A DNA stretch of 64,000 nt from Streptomyces canus (GTDB lineage Bacteria > Actinomycetota > Actinomycetes > Streptomycetales > Streptomycetaceae), in the NCBI RefSeq assembly GCF_030816965.1, contig NZ_JAUSYQ010000002.1:3319001-3383000 (forward strand). Reading direction: 5' to 3'. Under the pieces are notes generated by a model. The model saw only the letters and a program-made list of their open reading frames with translations, was not told the origin of the DNA and did no database searches. Below are positions 16,724-25,687 of this stretch, in pieces. The position numbers and the translations under genes are program-made. Every line of letters begins with the position of its first letter. Within the stretch, counting starts at the first letter, position 1.

Positions 16724-18129
16724 GTTCCGTGAGCCGGTCGAACGACGCCAACAGCCCGCGTTTCAGGGTCCGCCCGCCGGCCAACTGGATGAACGACCCG
16801 AATGGCCCGTTCCGCTGGGGCGATCGATACCACCTCTTCTACCAGTACAACCCCGACGCCCCCGTGCACACGAACGTTCACTGGGGCCACGCCTCCAGCC
16901 CCGACCTCGCCCACTGGGACGACCACGGGATCGCCCTGCGCCCCATGCCCGACGGCCCGGACGAGGCGGGCTGCTGGTCCGGCTGCGTGGTGGACGACGG
17001 TGGTGTACCGACAGCGGTGTACTCCGGGATCGACCACGACCACCAGGGCCTGAGCGCGATCTGTCTCGCCGTGACCGAGGACGACGGCCTCCAGAAGTGG
17101 AAGCAACTGCCGGTGCCGGTGGTCGCCGGCCCACCACCCGGCCTGGGCGTGACGATGTTCCGGGACCCTTTCGTCTTCCGCTTCGCCGGACGCCGCTGGG
17201 CGCTGATGGGCGCCGGCCACGCCGACGGCACCCCGTCCGTCCTGGTGTACGACTGTGAGGACCTGTACGACTGGCGGTTCGCCGGGGTCCTGCTGGACGG
17301 CCGGGACCCGGTGGCGGCCCGCGCCTTCGGCAAGCGGGCGATCGGCTGGGAGTGCCCGCAGTTGTGGGCGACCCCCGGGGGCGACTGGGTGCTGGCGGTG
17401 GCCCTGTGGGACGGCGACCCGCTGAGCACCGCGTACGTCACGGGCCGTCTGGTGGAGCAGGCGGACGGTGGACCGAGGTTCGCGGCCGGTACGGGCGGCG
17501 GCCCGCTGGACCTCGGCCGTGACTTCTACGCCCCCTCCGTCCTGCAGGACACGGAGTCCGGCCGTGCCCTGCTCTGGGGCTGGTCCTGGGAGTCACGCCC
17601 GCCCGAGGAGGTGGACCGCGCGGGCTGGTCCGGCGTCCTCACGGCACCCCGGGTGATGGACACCCACGAGGACGGCACACTACGGGTCGTACCGGCTCCG
17701 GAGCTCGAACTACTGCGAGCGGCCGTCCCGTTCACGGCCGCACCAGGATCGCACCGGCCACTCCCCCTCGCGTACGACCTGCTGGTGACCGCCCGTTCAG
17801 CGGCGACCGTGAGTCTGCTGCGGGCCACGTCCGGGGCCGAACTGACCGTGCGACTCGATCCGGCGTCCGGCACGGTGACCCTGGACCGCACGGCCTGGCC
17901 ACGCTCCCGTCCGGACGGCACGGCCCCCCTGGTCCTGCCGACCCCGCCGGGCGAGACCCTCACCGTACGGATCCTCGTGGACGGCTCCCTGCTGGAACTG
18001 TTCGCGGGTGACCGGGCGACGGCCACGGAACGGGTGTACCGACGGGACGACGACATCGCGGAGCTGACCGTGGCGGGGACGGACGTCGAGGTCACGGGCT
18101 GGGAGCTGGTCCCACCGAACCCCGCGTGA
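16720..18129 (+). CDS. Intracellular GH32 beta-fructosidase
   Basis: 469 residues, no signal peptide. GH32 motifs: WMNDPNG (nucleophile Asp26), FRDP (Arg148-Asp149), ECPQ (Glu211), and a C-terminal beta-sandwich with LTVRILVDGSLLELFAGD. It should split imported sucrose or fructo-oligosaccharides in the cytoplasm. The start is TTG at 16720: it overlaps the permease stop (TTGA) and AGGAG at 16708-16712 lies seven bases upstream; the next candidate, GTG at 16729, is too far from that site. It is the last gene of the transporter operon. Its 3' end overlaps the convergent LacI gene by 38 bp. Confidence 0.92.
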   Translation: MSSVSRSNDANSPRFRVRPPANWMNDPNGPFRWGDRYHLFYQYNPDAPVHTNVHWGHASSPDLAHWDDHGIALRPMPDGPDEAGCWSGCVVDDGGVPTAVYSGIDHDHQGLSAICLAVTEDDGLQKWKQLPVPVVAGPPPGLGVTMFRDPFVFRFAGRRWALMGAGHADGTPSVLVYDCEDLYDWRFAGVLLDGRDPVAARAFGKRAIGWECPQLWATPGGDWVLAVALWDGDPLSTAYVTGRLVEQADGGPRFAAGTGGGPLDLGRDFYAPSVLQDTESGRALLWGWSWESRPPEEVDRAGWSGVLTAPRVMDTHEDGTLRVVPAPELELLRAAVPFTAAPGSHRPLPLAYDLLVTARSAATVSLLRATSGAELTVRLDPASGTVTLDRTAWPRSRPDGTAPLVLPTPPGETLTVRILVDGSLLELFAGDRATATERVYRRDDDIAELTVAGTDVEVTGWELVPPNPA

Positions 18130-19156
18130 CGACGGGGCACTCCAGCCGCCGGGTGGTGACCGGCGGCGCGGTCCCGCTGTCGATGGCGTCCAGGAGCAGG
18201 CGGACGGCCGTCTCTCCCATCGCGCGATGGGGCAGAGCGACCGTGGTGAGGGGCGGGCTGAGGAAAGCCGCCATGTGTTCCTGGTCGTCATAGCCGACGA
18301 CGGACAGCTCGGCGGGCACGTCGAGGCCCAGGCGCGCGGCGGCGTGGAGGACGCCCGCGGCGACCCGGTCGTTGTAACAGACGATCCCCGTGGGCCGCCG
18401 GTGGGCGGGAACACCGTCCAGCAGCCGCAGCGCTCCCTCGTACCCGGCGGAGATCTCCCCTCCCGTGCGCACGACCCAGTCCTTCCCAGCCGTCAGCCCC
18501 ACCGTCCGCAGCGCGTCCCGGAAGCCGCGCAGCCGTTCCGCGGTCGCGATGTCGTCCAGACCGCCCACCAGGGCGACACGGCGGTGGCCCGCGTCGACAA
18601 GGACGCGTGCGGCGCTGCGGCCACCGGCCCGCTCGGCGGGGATGACGGCCGGGAGGGAGCCGTCCTCGGGGAGACAGTTGGCGAACACGGCGAACGTGCG
18701 GTGCAGCCCTTCCGGGACTCGGGCGCGGCGCAACGACAGCGCGGCGTAGATGATCCCGTCGACCCTCCGGTCGAGCAGTTCGGCGACAGCCGCGTCCTCG
18801 GCGACCGCATCCTGCCCGGAGTCGACGGTGAGCACCAGGTGCTCACTGCTCCACGCCATGTCCATGGCCCCGCGCAGCAGCCGCCCGGCGAACGGCGAGG
18901 TGGCGATCTCGTCCGTGACCAGACCGATCACGGCGGTACGACGCCGGCGCAGGCCACGGGCGACCGCGTTCGGCCGGTAGCCGAGCTGTTCGGCCGCCTT
19001 GCGGATCTTCTCCTGCGTCTCGGCGGAGAGGTTGCCCTGGGCACGCCCGTTGAAGACGAAGGACACGGCCGTGTGCGACACCCCGGCAAGCCGGGCGACA
19101 TCCCGCGAGGTCGCCCGCTCAGCCCCGCCACCCCGCGTCGTCTCGACCCCGCCCAT
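18092..19156 (-). CDS. LacI-family repressor of the fructan locus
   Basis: 354 residues. Helix-turn-helix TSRDVARLAGVSHTAVSFVF (about 18-37), hinge-helix region GYRPNAVARGLRR, then a periplasmic-binding-protein-like effector domain (AVIGLVTDEIATSPFAGRLL, GRRVALVGG-like strand HRRVALVGGLDD, VVGYDDQEHMAAFLSPPLTT). The ATG at 19156 is chosen because upstream in-frame codons encode only Arg/Pro-rich sequence. Position next to the GH32 and transporter genes, plus matching operator-like sites at 13259-13268 and 13379-13388, suggest it represses them until a fructo-sugar binds. The effector is not known. Confidence 0.9.
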   Translation of the reverse strand: MGGVETTRGGGAERATSRDVARLAGVSHTAVSFVFNGRAQGNLSAETQEKIRKAAEQLGYRPNAVARGLRRRRTAVIGLVTDEIATSPFAGRLLRGAMDMAWSSEHLVLTVDSGQDAVAEDAAVAELLDRRVDGIIYAALSLRRARVPEGLHRTFAVFANCLPEDGSLPAVIPAERAGGRSAARVLVDAGHRRVALVGGLDDIATAERLRGFRDALRTVGLTAGKDWVVRTGGEISAGYEGALRLLDGVPAHRRPTGIVCYNDRVAAGVLHAAARLGLDVPAELSVVGYDDQEHMAAFLSPPLTTVALPHRAMGETAVRLLLDAIDSGTAPPVTTRRLECPVVTRGSVGPAPSP

Positions 19157-19172
19157 GCCTCGTCCCCGCCGA

Positions 19173-19192
19173 CTTCGCCTGATCTGGCGAAG
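19173..19192. promoter_or_regulatory. Inverted repeat before the lacI gene
   Basis: CTTCGCC and GGCGAAG flank TGATCT, a perfect 7-bp dyad 17 bp upstream of the start at 19156. It could be an autoregulatory operator, though it does not resemble the two sites in the GH32/transporter region. Confidence 0.45.
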
Positions 19193-19719
19193 CCTACCCG
19201 CGGGAGATGTCGCGGAGCCCGCCGCCGCAGACCGAACGGGACACCGGGGTGGAACAGCCGCTGGCCTCGGCACGCCGGGGTACAGGTCGCCGTGCGACCG
19301 TGGACGTCCGACCGCCGTCCCTCGCGGCTGTCAGCACGCCTCAACGAGACTCGGCCTCGACCGCCCCCGACAACCGTCGAGGGCTCCGTGCGAGGCCGCT
19401 TTCTCTCGGGGCCGTTTCCTCACCACTTACCGGCCATGGCCAAGGCGCATCCCGAGCGGTCCACAACCCGGAGGACCCCCGTCGAACTCTTCGAGCGCGT
19501 GCTGACGCCGGACCGGCGGGCGCTCGACGTGCTGAGGGTTGAAGTGCGCACCGGAGACGGGACCGAGAAGGCACGCCCGCGCCGTCGGGGTCTACCGCCT
19601 GTGGCGCGACGGCGGCTTCGCCGTCGCGCCCTCCTCGCCGACGCCCACGGCATCACCACCGCGATCTGGACCGTCGCCGTCCGCATGGGGCTGCTTCAAG
19701 CGGCCCCCACGTACGGGCG
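19193..19719. other. About 530 bp without a recognisable gene
   Basis: Several overlapping frames are open through here only because of GC content. One plus frame (19539-19733) reads ARAVGVYRLWRDGGFAVAP, which looks protein-like but matches nothing I know. The 16-mer at 19406-19421 (TCGGGGCCGTTTCCTC) recurs at 25686-25701. Confidence 0.4.
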
Positions 19720-20202
19720 TCACGCCAGGGTGATCGAGTCCCCGCTCACGGTGATCTGCTCGGCGGGCAGCGCTTTGGTCGCGGGACCCTTCTTCACGCT
19801 GCCGTCCGCCACCGAGAACTCGCTTTTGTGGCACGGACAGACGATGACGCCGTTGGTGATGCTGGCCACCGCACAGCCCTGGTGCGTGCACTTGGACGAG
19901 AACGCCTTGTACGTGCCCGCCGTCGGCTGGGTGACCACCACGCCCTGGTCCTTGAATATCTTGCCGCCGCCCTCCGGGATGTCGGAGGTCTTGGCGAGGG
20001 CCGTGCCGCCGGAGCCGGACGAGGCGCTGCTGCTCGCGTCGCCGCCGCTCGCATTGGCGCCGGCCTGGGTTGTGGAGGAGGAGTCGGAGGACCCGTCCGA
20101 TCCGCACGCAGTCAGCGCGACGGCGAGCCCCGCTGCTCCGACCGCCGCCACGATGGTACGGCGAGCCGGTGCCCCGGTGGGCTCAATTGATTCGCTGGTC
20201 AT
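19720..20202 (-). CDS. Rieske (2Fe-2S) lipoprotein
   Basis: 160 residues. An N-terminal signal with ARRTIVAAVGAAGLAVALTAC (Arg pair and lipobox L-T-A-C) and a Ser/Gly linker lead to a compact Rieske domain: CTHQGCAV (Cys and His ligands) and CPCHKSEFS (Cys and His ligands). It should be a membrane-anchored electron-transfer protein on the outer face, perhaps Tat-exported with its cluster already inserted. The ATG at 20202 follows AAGGGA. It stands alone between the LacI gene and a zone of gene fragments, so its redox partner is unknown. Confidence 0.9.
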   Translation of the reverse strand: MTSESIEPTGAPARRTIVAAVGAAGLAVALTACGSDGSSDSSSTTQAGANASGGDASSSASSGSGGTALAKTSDIPEGGGKIFKDQGVVVTQPTAGTYKAFSSKCTHQGCAVASITNGVIVCPCHKSEFSVADGSVKKGPATKALPAEQITVSGDSITLA

Positions 20203-20492
20203 GCTGACGTTTCCCTTCGCTGGCACGTTTCGTAGATCTGTGCATGCGGTGCAGGTGTCGATCGACCGCGATTCAGACCGTGTCGAGATCTTGACCCGCT
20301 CAAGCCCAGGAGTGAGTAAAAGCGCGCTGTCGCGTTGCTGTCGATTTAGGTGTCGACGCACCGTTCCCCTTCGGGCCCTGGGCGCGGGAGCACGGCGGCG
20401 AAGACAGCCCGCGGAACTGGCGCTGCTGCGTGAGACGCGGGACATACTGCGCGGAGAAAGCTCGCCCGCCGCGTTGAGCCCGCTGCTCGAAG

Positions 20493-20532
20493 GTCCACCA
20501 GATCCCGGAGATCACTCCGGGATCTGGTGGAC
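20493..20532. terminator. Perfect 18-bp hairpin with 4-base loop
   Basis: The arm 20493-20510 (GTCCACCAGATCCCGGAG) is exactly complementary to 20515-20532 around ATCA. There is no T tract. It may be a strong terminator left from a lost gene or the end of an inserted element. It lies inside the frame that leads into the CGNR remnant. The gap 20203-20492 shows no gene and should hold the promoter of the Rieske gene. Confidence 0.55.
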
Positions 20533-20539
20533 AGTGGAT

Positions 20540-20805
20540 GATCAAGCTCCTCCGCAGGCCCGGCCTGCCGTCGCGGCGGTTCTCGCCCGAGCCGCCACCG
20601 AGAAGCAACTGCCCGGCCGGCTACGCCCCGCGCCAACGACGAGTGCCGGCTGTTCCTGCTCGACCGCAGCCGCGCCAACGGTGCCCGCTGGTGCTCGATG
20701 GCCGTCTGCGGCAACCGCGAAAAGGCACGTCGCCACTACGTTTCTGCGCCTTCGCCATACCGGCAGCCACTATCAGCAGCCGGCGGTGGATGGCCATGCC
20801 GCTGA
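20540..20805 (+). pseudogene. Decayed CGNR zinc-finger regulator, C-terminal part
   Basis: The frame ending at TGA 20803-20805 encodes ANDECRLFLLDRSR followed by ARWCSMAVCGNREKARRHY, the signature of the C-terminal zinc finger of CGNR (ABATE-type) regulators. The preceding helix (ARPAVAAVLARAATEKQLPGRLR) is in another frame, so a frameshift occurred near 20620-20630, and the first cysteine normally found before ANDEC is gone. The N-terminal ligand domain is missing. Nonfunctional remnant. Confidence 0.7.
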
Positions 20806-21150
20806 GGACGATCGATGGACGCGGGCCGCCGCAGCGACGACCGCCAACCGTCCAGGTCGAAGCGGATGGTGATCGAGGTTCCGGTGGTGAGTGCGGACCG
20901 GGGCTTCGAAGCGGGACCTCTCCGTCCTGCCATGGGCCTAGCAACTGTCTGCGGGCTTTTCCGCCGCTGGCAGCGCCGGGAAGTGTGGGCAGGCCTGCTC
21001 GCACTCCCCGGCGCGAACCAACGGGCGCGGTCGCATCGAGTGGACGGCGAACGTCGACTCACCGACTCACCAGCGTGCCGCCGGGCATGCCAGGTCGGCC
21101 AAGCCCAGCAGGAACCGCCTTGGCCCAAGCGATCCCGCGAGCCACGGACG

Positions 21151-21399
21151 TTCGAGGAGATGGCGGCGTACGCCTCCCGCGGCACCTGGATCCACCCCGG
21201 CGACGTCCTGGGCTCCGGTACCTGCGGCAACGGCGGCTGCCTGGCCGAACTCTGGGGCCGCGGCGGCAACTTCGAACCCCCGCCGCTCGTCCCCGGCGAC
21301 ATCGTCACCATGACGGTCGAGGGCATCGGCACCATCAGCAACACCGTCATTGAAGGCGTTGCCCCGGTGCCTCTGCCGTCCGCCCGCCGCAGGGTGTGA
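21151..21399 (+). pseudogene. Fumarylacetoacetase-like hydrolase fragment
   Basis: The C-terminal part of a FAH-family protein: FEEMAAYASRGTWIHPGDVL, then GSGTCGNGGCLAELWGR and PLVPGDIVTMTVEGIGTISN, ending at 21397-21399. The N-terminal two thirds, including the metal-binding Glu/Asp residues, are absent; the frame upstream (20815 on) is unrelated. It is one of three catabolic gene remnants in a row. Confidence 0.68.
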
Positions 21400-21438
21400 C
21401 CCCGTACCGACTGGAATCGGGCCGGAGCTACGGCTCTC

Positions 21439-21545
21439 CCCAGCCCGAAGCCTCCGGCTCTGAACATGGAGACGACGCGCAGGCCGTCGGCGCCCTGCAC
21501 GAGCAGGGCGCCGATGAGCACGGTGGGGATGCCGCAGAGCCCGCC
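21439..21545 (-). pseudogene. CoA-transferase subunit A, N-terminal fragment (inverted)
   Basis: On the minus strand this reads GLCGIPTVLIGALLVQGADG then LRVVSMFRAGGFGLG, the early part of 3-oxoacid CoA-transferase subunit A. The C-terminal part of the same protein follows on the plus strand from 21543. The two pieces abut head to head, so the gene was broken by an inversion with loss of the middle. Confidence 0.62.
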
Positions 21546-21782
21546 TTCTACACCCCGGCCGGGGTCGGCACCCAGTTCGCCGACGGCGGACTGCCCTGGC
21601 GCTACGGCCCCGACGGCAGTGTCTCCGTGGCCTCCCCGCCGAAGGAGACGCGGGAGTTCCGCAGCCGGACGTACCTCCTGGAAGAAGCCGTCACCACCGA
21701 CTTCTCCCTCGTACGGGCCGCCCGCGGCGACCGACACGGCAACCTCAACCCCTTCAACTCCCGCCTTGAAACGGGTGCTTGA
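21543..21782 (+). pseudogene. CoA-transferase subunit A, C-terminal fragment
   Basis: AFYTPAGVGTQFADGGLPWR, then VASPPKETREFRSRTYLLEE and DFSLVRAARGDRHGNL are conserved sequence of the 3-oxoacid CoA-transferase alpha subunit (ketone-body or beta-ketoadipate type). It is cut after HGNL and ends in unrelated residues at 21782. The catalytic subunit B is absent. See the inverted N-terminal piece at 21439-21545. Confidence 0.68.
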
Positions 21783-21895
21783 GGAGCACGCCGGACTGCT
21801 CCATCAGGCTGACGTGAGAGCCGGCCGGTGAGCGGCTCCGTCGCGCCTGGTACGCGGGACGGAGTCGCACAGGTAAAGCGCGTGTGACGAAAGCG

Positions 21896-21955
21896 TTGAC
21901 GGAATCTTGACCCCCGCTTATCTTCTGACCGAATTTACGAACCACGTTCGAAATT
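21896..21955 (+). promoter_or_regulatory. Strong promoter and operator of the GH43 operon
   Basis: TTGACG (21896-21901), exactly 17 bases, TATCTT (21919-21924): a near-consensus housekeeping promoter. Starting at the expected transcription start is an imperfect palindrome (21932-21955): AATTTACGAAC, CAC, GTTCGAAATT. A repressor there would block initiation. The sequence differs from the LacI sites at 13.3 kb, so another regulator, not in the window, is expected. Confidence 0.65.
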
Positions 21956-21976
21956 ACGGACAGGAACGGTCCCCGC

Positions 21977-23485
21977 ATGCCGAAGAAGCCCGAGCAGCCC
22001 CCCGCCAGACGCCACAGATCCCTGATCCTGTGCGTGCTCGCCGTCCTGATCGCCATGGTGTCGGCGACGACCCCGGCCGCCGCCGCCGAGGGCCGCCCGT
22101 ACACCAACCCGGTCAAGACGCAGAAGGGCGCCGACCCCTGGCTCGAGTACTACGACGGCAACTACTACCTGGTCACCACGTCCTTCACCGGTGTGCTGAC
22201 CATGCGGAAGTCGCCGACCCTGGCCGGGCTCTCCACGGCCGCCAGTGTCCAGATCTGGAGTGACACCACCTCCACCCGCAACACCAACATCTGGGCGCCG
22301 GAGATCCACTTCCTCGACGGCCACTGGTACCTGTACTACTCCGCGGGACAGAGCGGTGTCGCCTGCTGCGACTCCCAGCGCACCCACGTCCTGGAGAGTG
22401 CGGGCACCGATCCGATGGGCCCGTACACCTACAAGAACCAGCTCAGCGGCTCCAACCTCACCCCTGGCGGCTGGCTCATCGACGCCACCGTCCTGCAGAA
22501 CAACAACAACCTGTACCTGATCGGCAGCGGCTTCATCAACGGCAGCAAGCAGAGCCTGGTCATCGCGCCGATGAGCAACCCGTACACGCTGGCCAGCAAC
22601 ACCTTCACCATCATCTCCAGCCCCACCGCGAGCTGGGAGACCTCGGGCGGCGCGGTCAACGAGGGCCCCGAGCCGCTCTACCACGACGGCCGCACCTTCC
22701 TCACCTTCTCCGCCAGCTTCTGCGGGACCGCGGACTACAAGCTGGGCCAGCTGGAACTGACCGGCACCGACCCGCTGAACCCCTCCTCCTGGACGAAGAA
22801 GTCCACGCCGGTCTTCCAGCGCAATGACGCGGCAGGTGTCTACGGCCCCGGCCACAACGGCTTCTTCACCTCGCCGGACGGCACCGAGAACTGGATCGTC
22901 TACCACGCCAACGACTCCGCGAACGGCGGCTGCGGCAACGGCCGTACGACGCGGGCGCAGAAGTTCACCTGGAACGCGGACGGCACGCCGAACTTCGGCA
23001 CCCCGGTCGCCCTCGGCACCACGCTGCCCGGCCCCTCGGGCGAGACCGCGACGACCCCGACCGCGTACACCCTGGTGAACCGCAACAGCGGCAAGTGCCT
23101 GGACGTCGAGGGCGGCAACACCTTGGACGGCACCAACATCTTCCAGTGGAGCTGCACCGGCGGCGCCAACCAGAAGTGGCGCGTCGAGGACCTCGGCAAC
23201 GACACCAGCCGACTGGTCAACGTCGCGACCGGCAAGGTCGCGGACACCGCGAACTGCGCCACGACCGACGGCACGGACATCGCGCAGTGGTCCTGGCTGA
23301 ACAACAACTGCCAGAAGTTCCGTCTGGTCTACACGGCCACCGGCGACTACGTGCGGATCGTGAACGAGAACAGCGGCAAGGTCGCCGACGTCGCCAACTG
23401 CGGCACCACGAACGGGACCGACGTACGGCTGTGGACCTGGCTGAACAACAACTGCCAGCAGTGGCGCCTCGTCCCCACGACCTGA
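21977..23485 (+). CDS. Secreted GH43 arabinanase/xylosidase with ricin lectin domain
   Basis: 502 residues. Sec signal to about residue 37 ([10 protein letters not shown]), a five-bladed GH43 propeller with base Asp53 (GADPW), pKa-tuning Asp169 (WLIDATVL) and acid Glu229 (NEGPEP), and a C-terminal ricin-type beta-trefoil (about 363-502) with three Q-x-W/F repeats (NQKW, CQKF, CQQW). The enzyme should act on arabinan- or xylan-type polymers outside the cell with the trefoil as carbohydrate binder. Sequence of the propeller is closest to extracellular exo-acting GH43 enzymes, but the exact bond cannot be set. It leads an operon with a second GH43 40 bp downstream. Confidence 0.9.
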   Translation: MPKKPEQPPARRHRSLILCVLAVLIAMVSATTPAAAAEGRPYTNPVKTQKGADPWLEYYDGNYYLVTTSFTGVLTMRKSPTLAGLSTAASVQIWSDTTSTRNTNIWAPEIHFLDGHWYLYYSAGQSGVACCDSQRTHVLESAGTDPMGPYTYKNQLSGSNLTPGGWLIDATVLQNNNNLYLIGSGFINGSKQSLVIAPMSNPYTLASNTFTIISSPTASWETSGGAVNEGPEPLYHDGRTFLTFSASFCGTADYKLGQLELTGTDPLNPSSWTKKSTPVFQRNDAAGVYGPGHNGFFTSPDGTENWIVYHANDSANGGCGNGRTTRAQKFTWNADGTPNFGTPVALGTTLPGPSGETATTPTAYTLVNRNSGKCLDVEGGNTLDGTNIFQWSCTGGANQKWRVEDLGNDTSRLVNVATGKVADTANCATTDGTDIAQWSWLNNNCQKFRLVYTATGDYVRIVNENSGKVADVANCGTTNGTDVRLWTWLNNNCQQWRLVPTT

Positions 23486-23525
23486 CCTCCCTCCGCACCC
23501 CGCATCCGTAATCTGGAGCAACCCC

Positions 23526-24977
23526 TTGAGACGCAACGCCGTACGGCTGCTCATGGCCGTCCTCTTCGCCCTGGTGGGCTGTCTCGCCGGGCCCGGCACC
23601 GCCGCCCACGCGGCGGTGCCCGCCTCCCCCGGCGTCACCTACACCAACCCGCTCGCCGAGAAGCGCGCCGACCCGCACATCTTCAAGCACACCGACGGCT
23701 ACTACTACTTCACCGCGACCGTCCCCGAGTACGACCGCATCGTGCTGCGCCGCGCCACCACCATCCAGGGCCTGTCGACGGCCCCCGAGACCACGATCTG
23801 GACCAAGCACGCCAGCGGTGTGATGGCCAACCACATCTGGGCACCGGAGATCCACTACATCGACGGCAAGTGGTACGTGTACTTCGCCGCCGGCTCCACC
23901 AGTGACCAGTGGGCGATCCGGATGTACGTCCTGGAGGGCACCGGAGCCAACCCGCTCACCGCGACCTGGGCCGAGAAGGGCCAGATCAAGACCACGTGGG
24001 AGAGTTTCTCCCTCGACGCCACCACCTTCGTGGTGGGCGGTGTCCGCTACCTCGCCTGGGCCCAGCGCAACCCGGCCGAGAACAACAACACCAGCCTGTT
24101 CATCGCCAAGATGGCCAACCCCTGGACGCTCACCGGCACTCCGGCGGAGATCTCCCAGCCGACGCTGTCCTGGGAGACCATCGGCTACAAGGTCAACGAG
24201 GGCCCGGCGGTGATCGAGCACGGCGGCAAGGTCTTCATGACCTACTCGGCCAGCGCGACCGACTCCAACTACTGCCTGGGCATGCTGACCGCCTCATCGA
24301 CGGCCGACCTGACCAACCCGGCCTCCTGGACCAAGGGTGCGCAGCCGGTCTTCAAGACGAGCGACGCGACCTCCCAGTACGGTCCGGGCCACAACTCCTT
24401 CACCGTCTCCGAGGACGGCAAGTCCGACATCCTCGTCTACCACGACCGCAGCTACAAGGACATCACCGGCGACCCGCTGAACGACCCCAACCGCCGTACC
24501 CGCGTCCAGAAGGTGTACTGGAAGGCCGACGGCACCCCCGACTTCGGCATCCCGGTCGCCGACGGGGTCACCCCGCAGCGCTTCTCGTCGTACAACTTCG
24601 CGGACCGCTTCATCCGCCACTTCGACTACCGCGGCCGCATCGACGCCAACGTCAGCCCGCTGGCGGACTCGCAGTTCCGCGTGGTCACCGGCCTGGCCGG
24701 CAGCGGCACCGTGTCGCTGGAGTCGGCCAACTTCCCCGGCTACTACCTGCGGAGCAACGCGAGTTTCGAGGTCCGGCTGGAGAAGAACGACGGCACGGCG
24801 CAGTTCGCGTCCGACGCCACCTTCTACAAGAGGGCGGGTCTGTCCGACTCGGCCGGCGTCTCCTACGAGTCGTACGGCTCACCCGGCCGCTACCTCCGCC
24901 ACTTCAACTACCTGCTGTACACGCAGACGCCGAGCACGGCCACGGACCGGGCGGACGCCACGTTCTACGCGCAGTAG
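23526..24977 (+). CDS. Secreted GH43 enzyme with AbfB arabinose-binding domain
   Basis: 483 residues. Signal peptide to about residue 29 (HAAVPAS), GH43 propeller with Asp49 (RADPH), Asp164 (FSLDATTF) and Glu225 (VNEGPAV), and a C-terminal AbfB/CBM42 domain (about 352-483; FADRFIRHFDYRGRID and SPGRYLRHFNYLLYT) that binds arabinofuranose side chains. It should be an alpha-L-arabinofuranosidase. The TTG start at 23526 is set by GGAG at 23515-23518, seven bases upstream, and keeps the full signal; an ATG at 23553 would cut it. It shares the strong promoter of the preceding GH43, and the two differ mainly in their binding modules. Confidence 0.9.
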   Translation: MRRNAVRLLMAVLFALVGCLAGPGTAAHAAVPASPGVTYTNPLAEKRADPHIFKHTDGYYYFTATVPEYDRIVLRRATTIQGLSTAPETTIWTKHASGVMANHIWAPEIHYIDGKWYVYFAAGSTSDQWAIRMYVLEGTGANPLTATWAEKGQIKTTWESFSLDATTFVVGGVRYLAWAQRNPAENNNTSLFIAKMANPWTLTGTPAEISQPTLSWETIGYKVNEGPAVIEHGGKVFMTYSASATDSNYCLGMLTASSTADLTNPASWTKGAQPVFKTSDATSQYGPGHNSFTVSEDGKSDILVYHDRSYKDITGDPLNDPNRRTRVQKVYWKADGTPDFGIPVADGVTPQRFSSYNFADRFIRHFDYRGRIDANVSPLADSQFRVVTGLAGSGTVSLESANFPGYYLRSNASFEVRLEKNDGTAQFASDATFYKRAGLSDSAGVSYESYGSPGRYLRHFNYLLYTQTPSTATDRADATFYAQ

Positions 24978-25046
24978 CACGTGCGGACGGCTCTCACCGG
25001 GGCCGCGGACCGGTGTCGAAGGCGGCCTCCGTTGGTTGGCCCGGAC

Positions 25047-25600
25047 ATGATCGGAACGGTCTTCCGAAGCGACGACGTGCCCAGGGAGCATCGGTTTGAG
25101 TACTGGTGCGAGTTAATGCGCCAGCCGATTGCCCTCAGCCATATGAGCAGTCAGTTCACCGATGACTTCTGGGCGCGGCAGAGGCTGCTGGAACTGGGGC
25201 CGGTGTTGGCGTGGCCGACGTCGCACCTGCCGACGGGGTTCCGGCGTACCGAGAAGCGGTGCGGCAGTCCGATCCGGAGATGTCCCTCCTGGCGCTGGTG
25301 CTCGGCGGCAGGCTGGGGTTCGAGCATGTGGGGCGAGCCGAGGCGTTTGGCCCGAGCGATCTGTGTGTGAGCGACACGTCGCGGCCGTACGGAGTGCACT
25401 TGCCGGCTGACCTGGGCCGTCAGGTGCTCACCGGGGTGGGCGCCCTGCTGACGGGGTTCCTCACCGGGCTGGAACAGCAGGCCGACGTCCTCCAGCCGTA
25501 CGACGCCCCGCCTCGGCACCGTTTTGATCGACCTGCTGTCCGCCTGGTTCGCCCAGGTGCTGGAGGCGGAGGATGCGCCGGCGCCGGCGGCTGCGCGGCG
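25047..25600 (+). pseudogene. Decayed AraC-family regulator, ligand-binding part
   Basis: MIGTVFRSDDVPREHRFEYW starts the typical N-terminus of Streptomyces AraC-like regulators. After LPTGFRRTEK (about 25250) the sequence continues in the next frame (AVRQSDPEMSLLALVLGGRL and FGPSDLCVSDTSRPYG), then, after PYDAP (about 25510), in the third frame (LIDLLSAWFAQVLEAEDA). About 40 residues are missing around VLTGVGALLTGFL, and the C-terminal AraC helix-turn-helix is gone. So at least two frameshifts, one internal deletion and a C-terminal truncation. It follows the GH43 operon and may once have controlled it (inference). Confidence 0.75.
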
Positions 25601-25687
25601 GACCGACCGTCGGTCGGCGACCGTCCCGTCCCGTCCCAGCGGCTGGTCAGAGCACTGCACGAGACGGCCAGACAGCCCCCTCGGGTC

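Noticed and set aside
19406..19421. Third copy of the 25.7/30.2 kb element
   Set aside because: Only a 16-mer is shared and the second block is missing; too little to call a copy.
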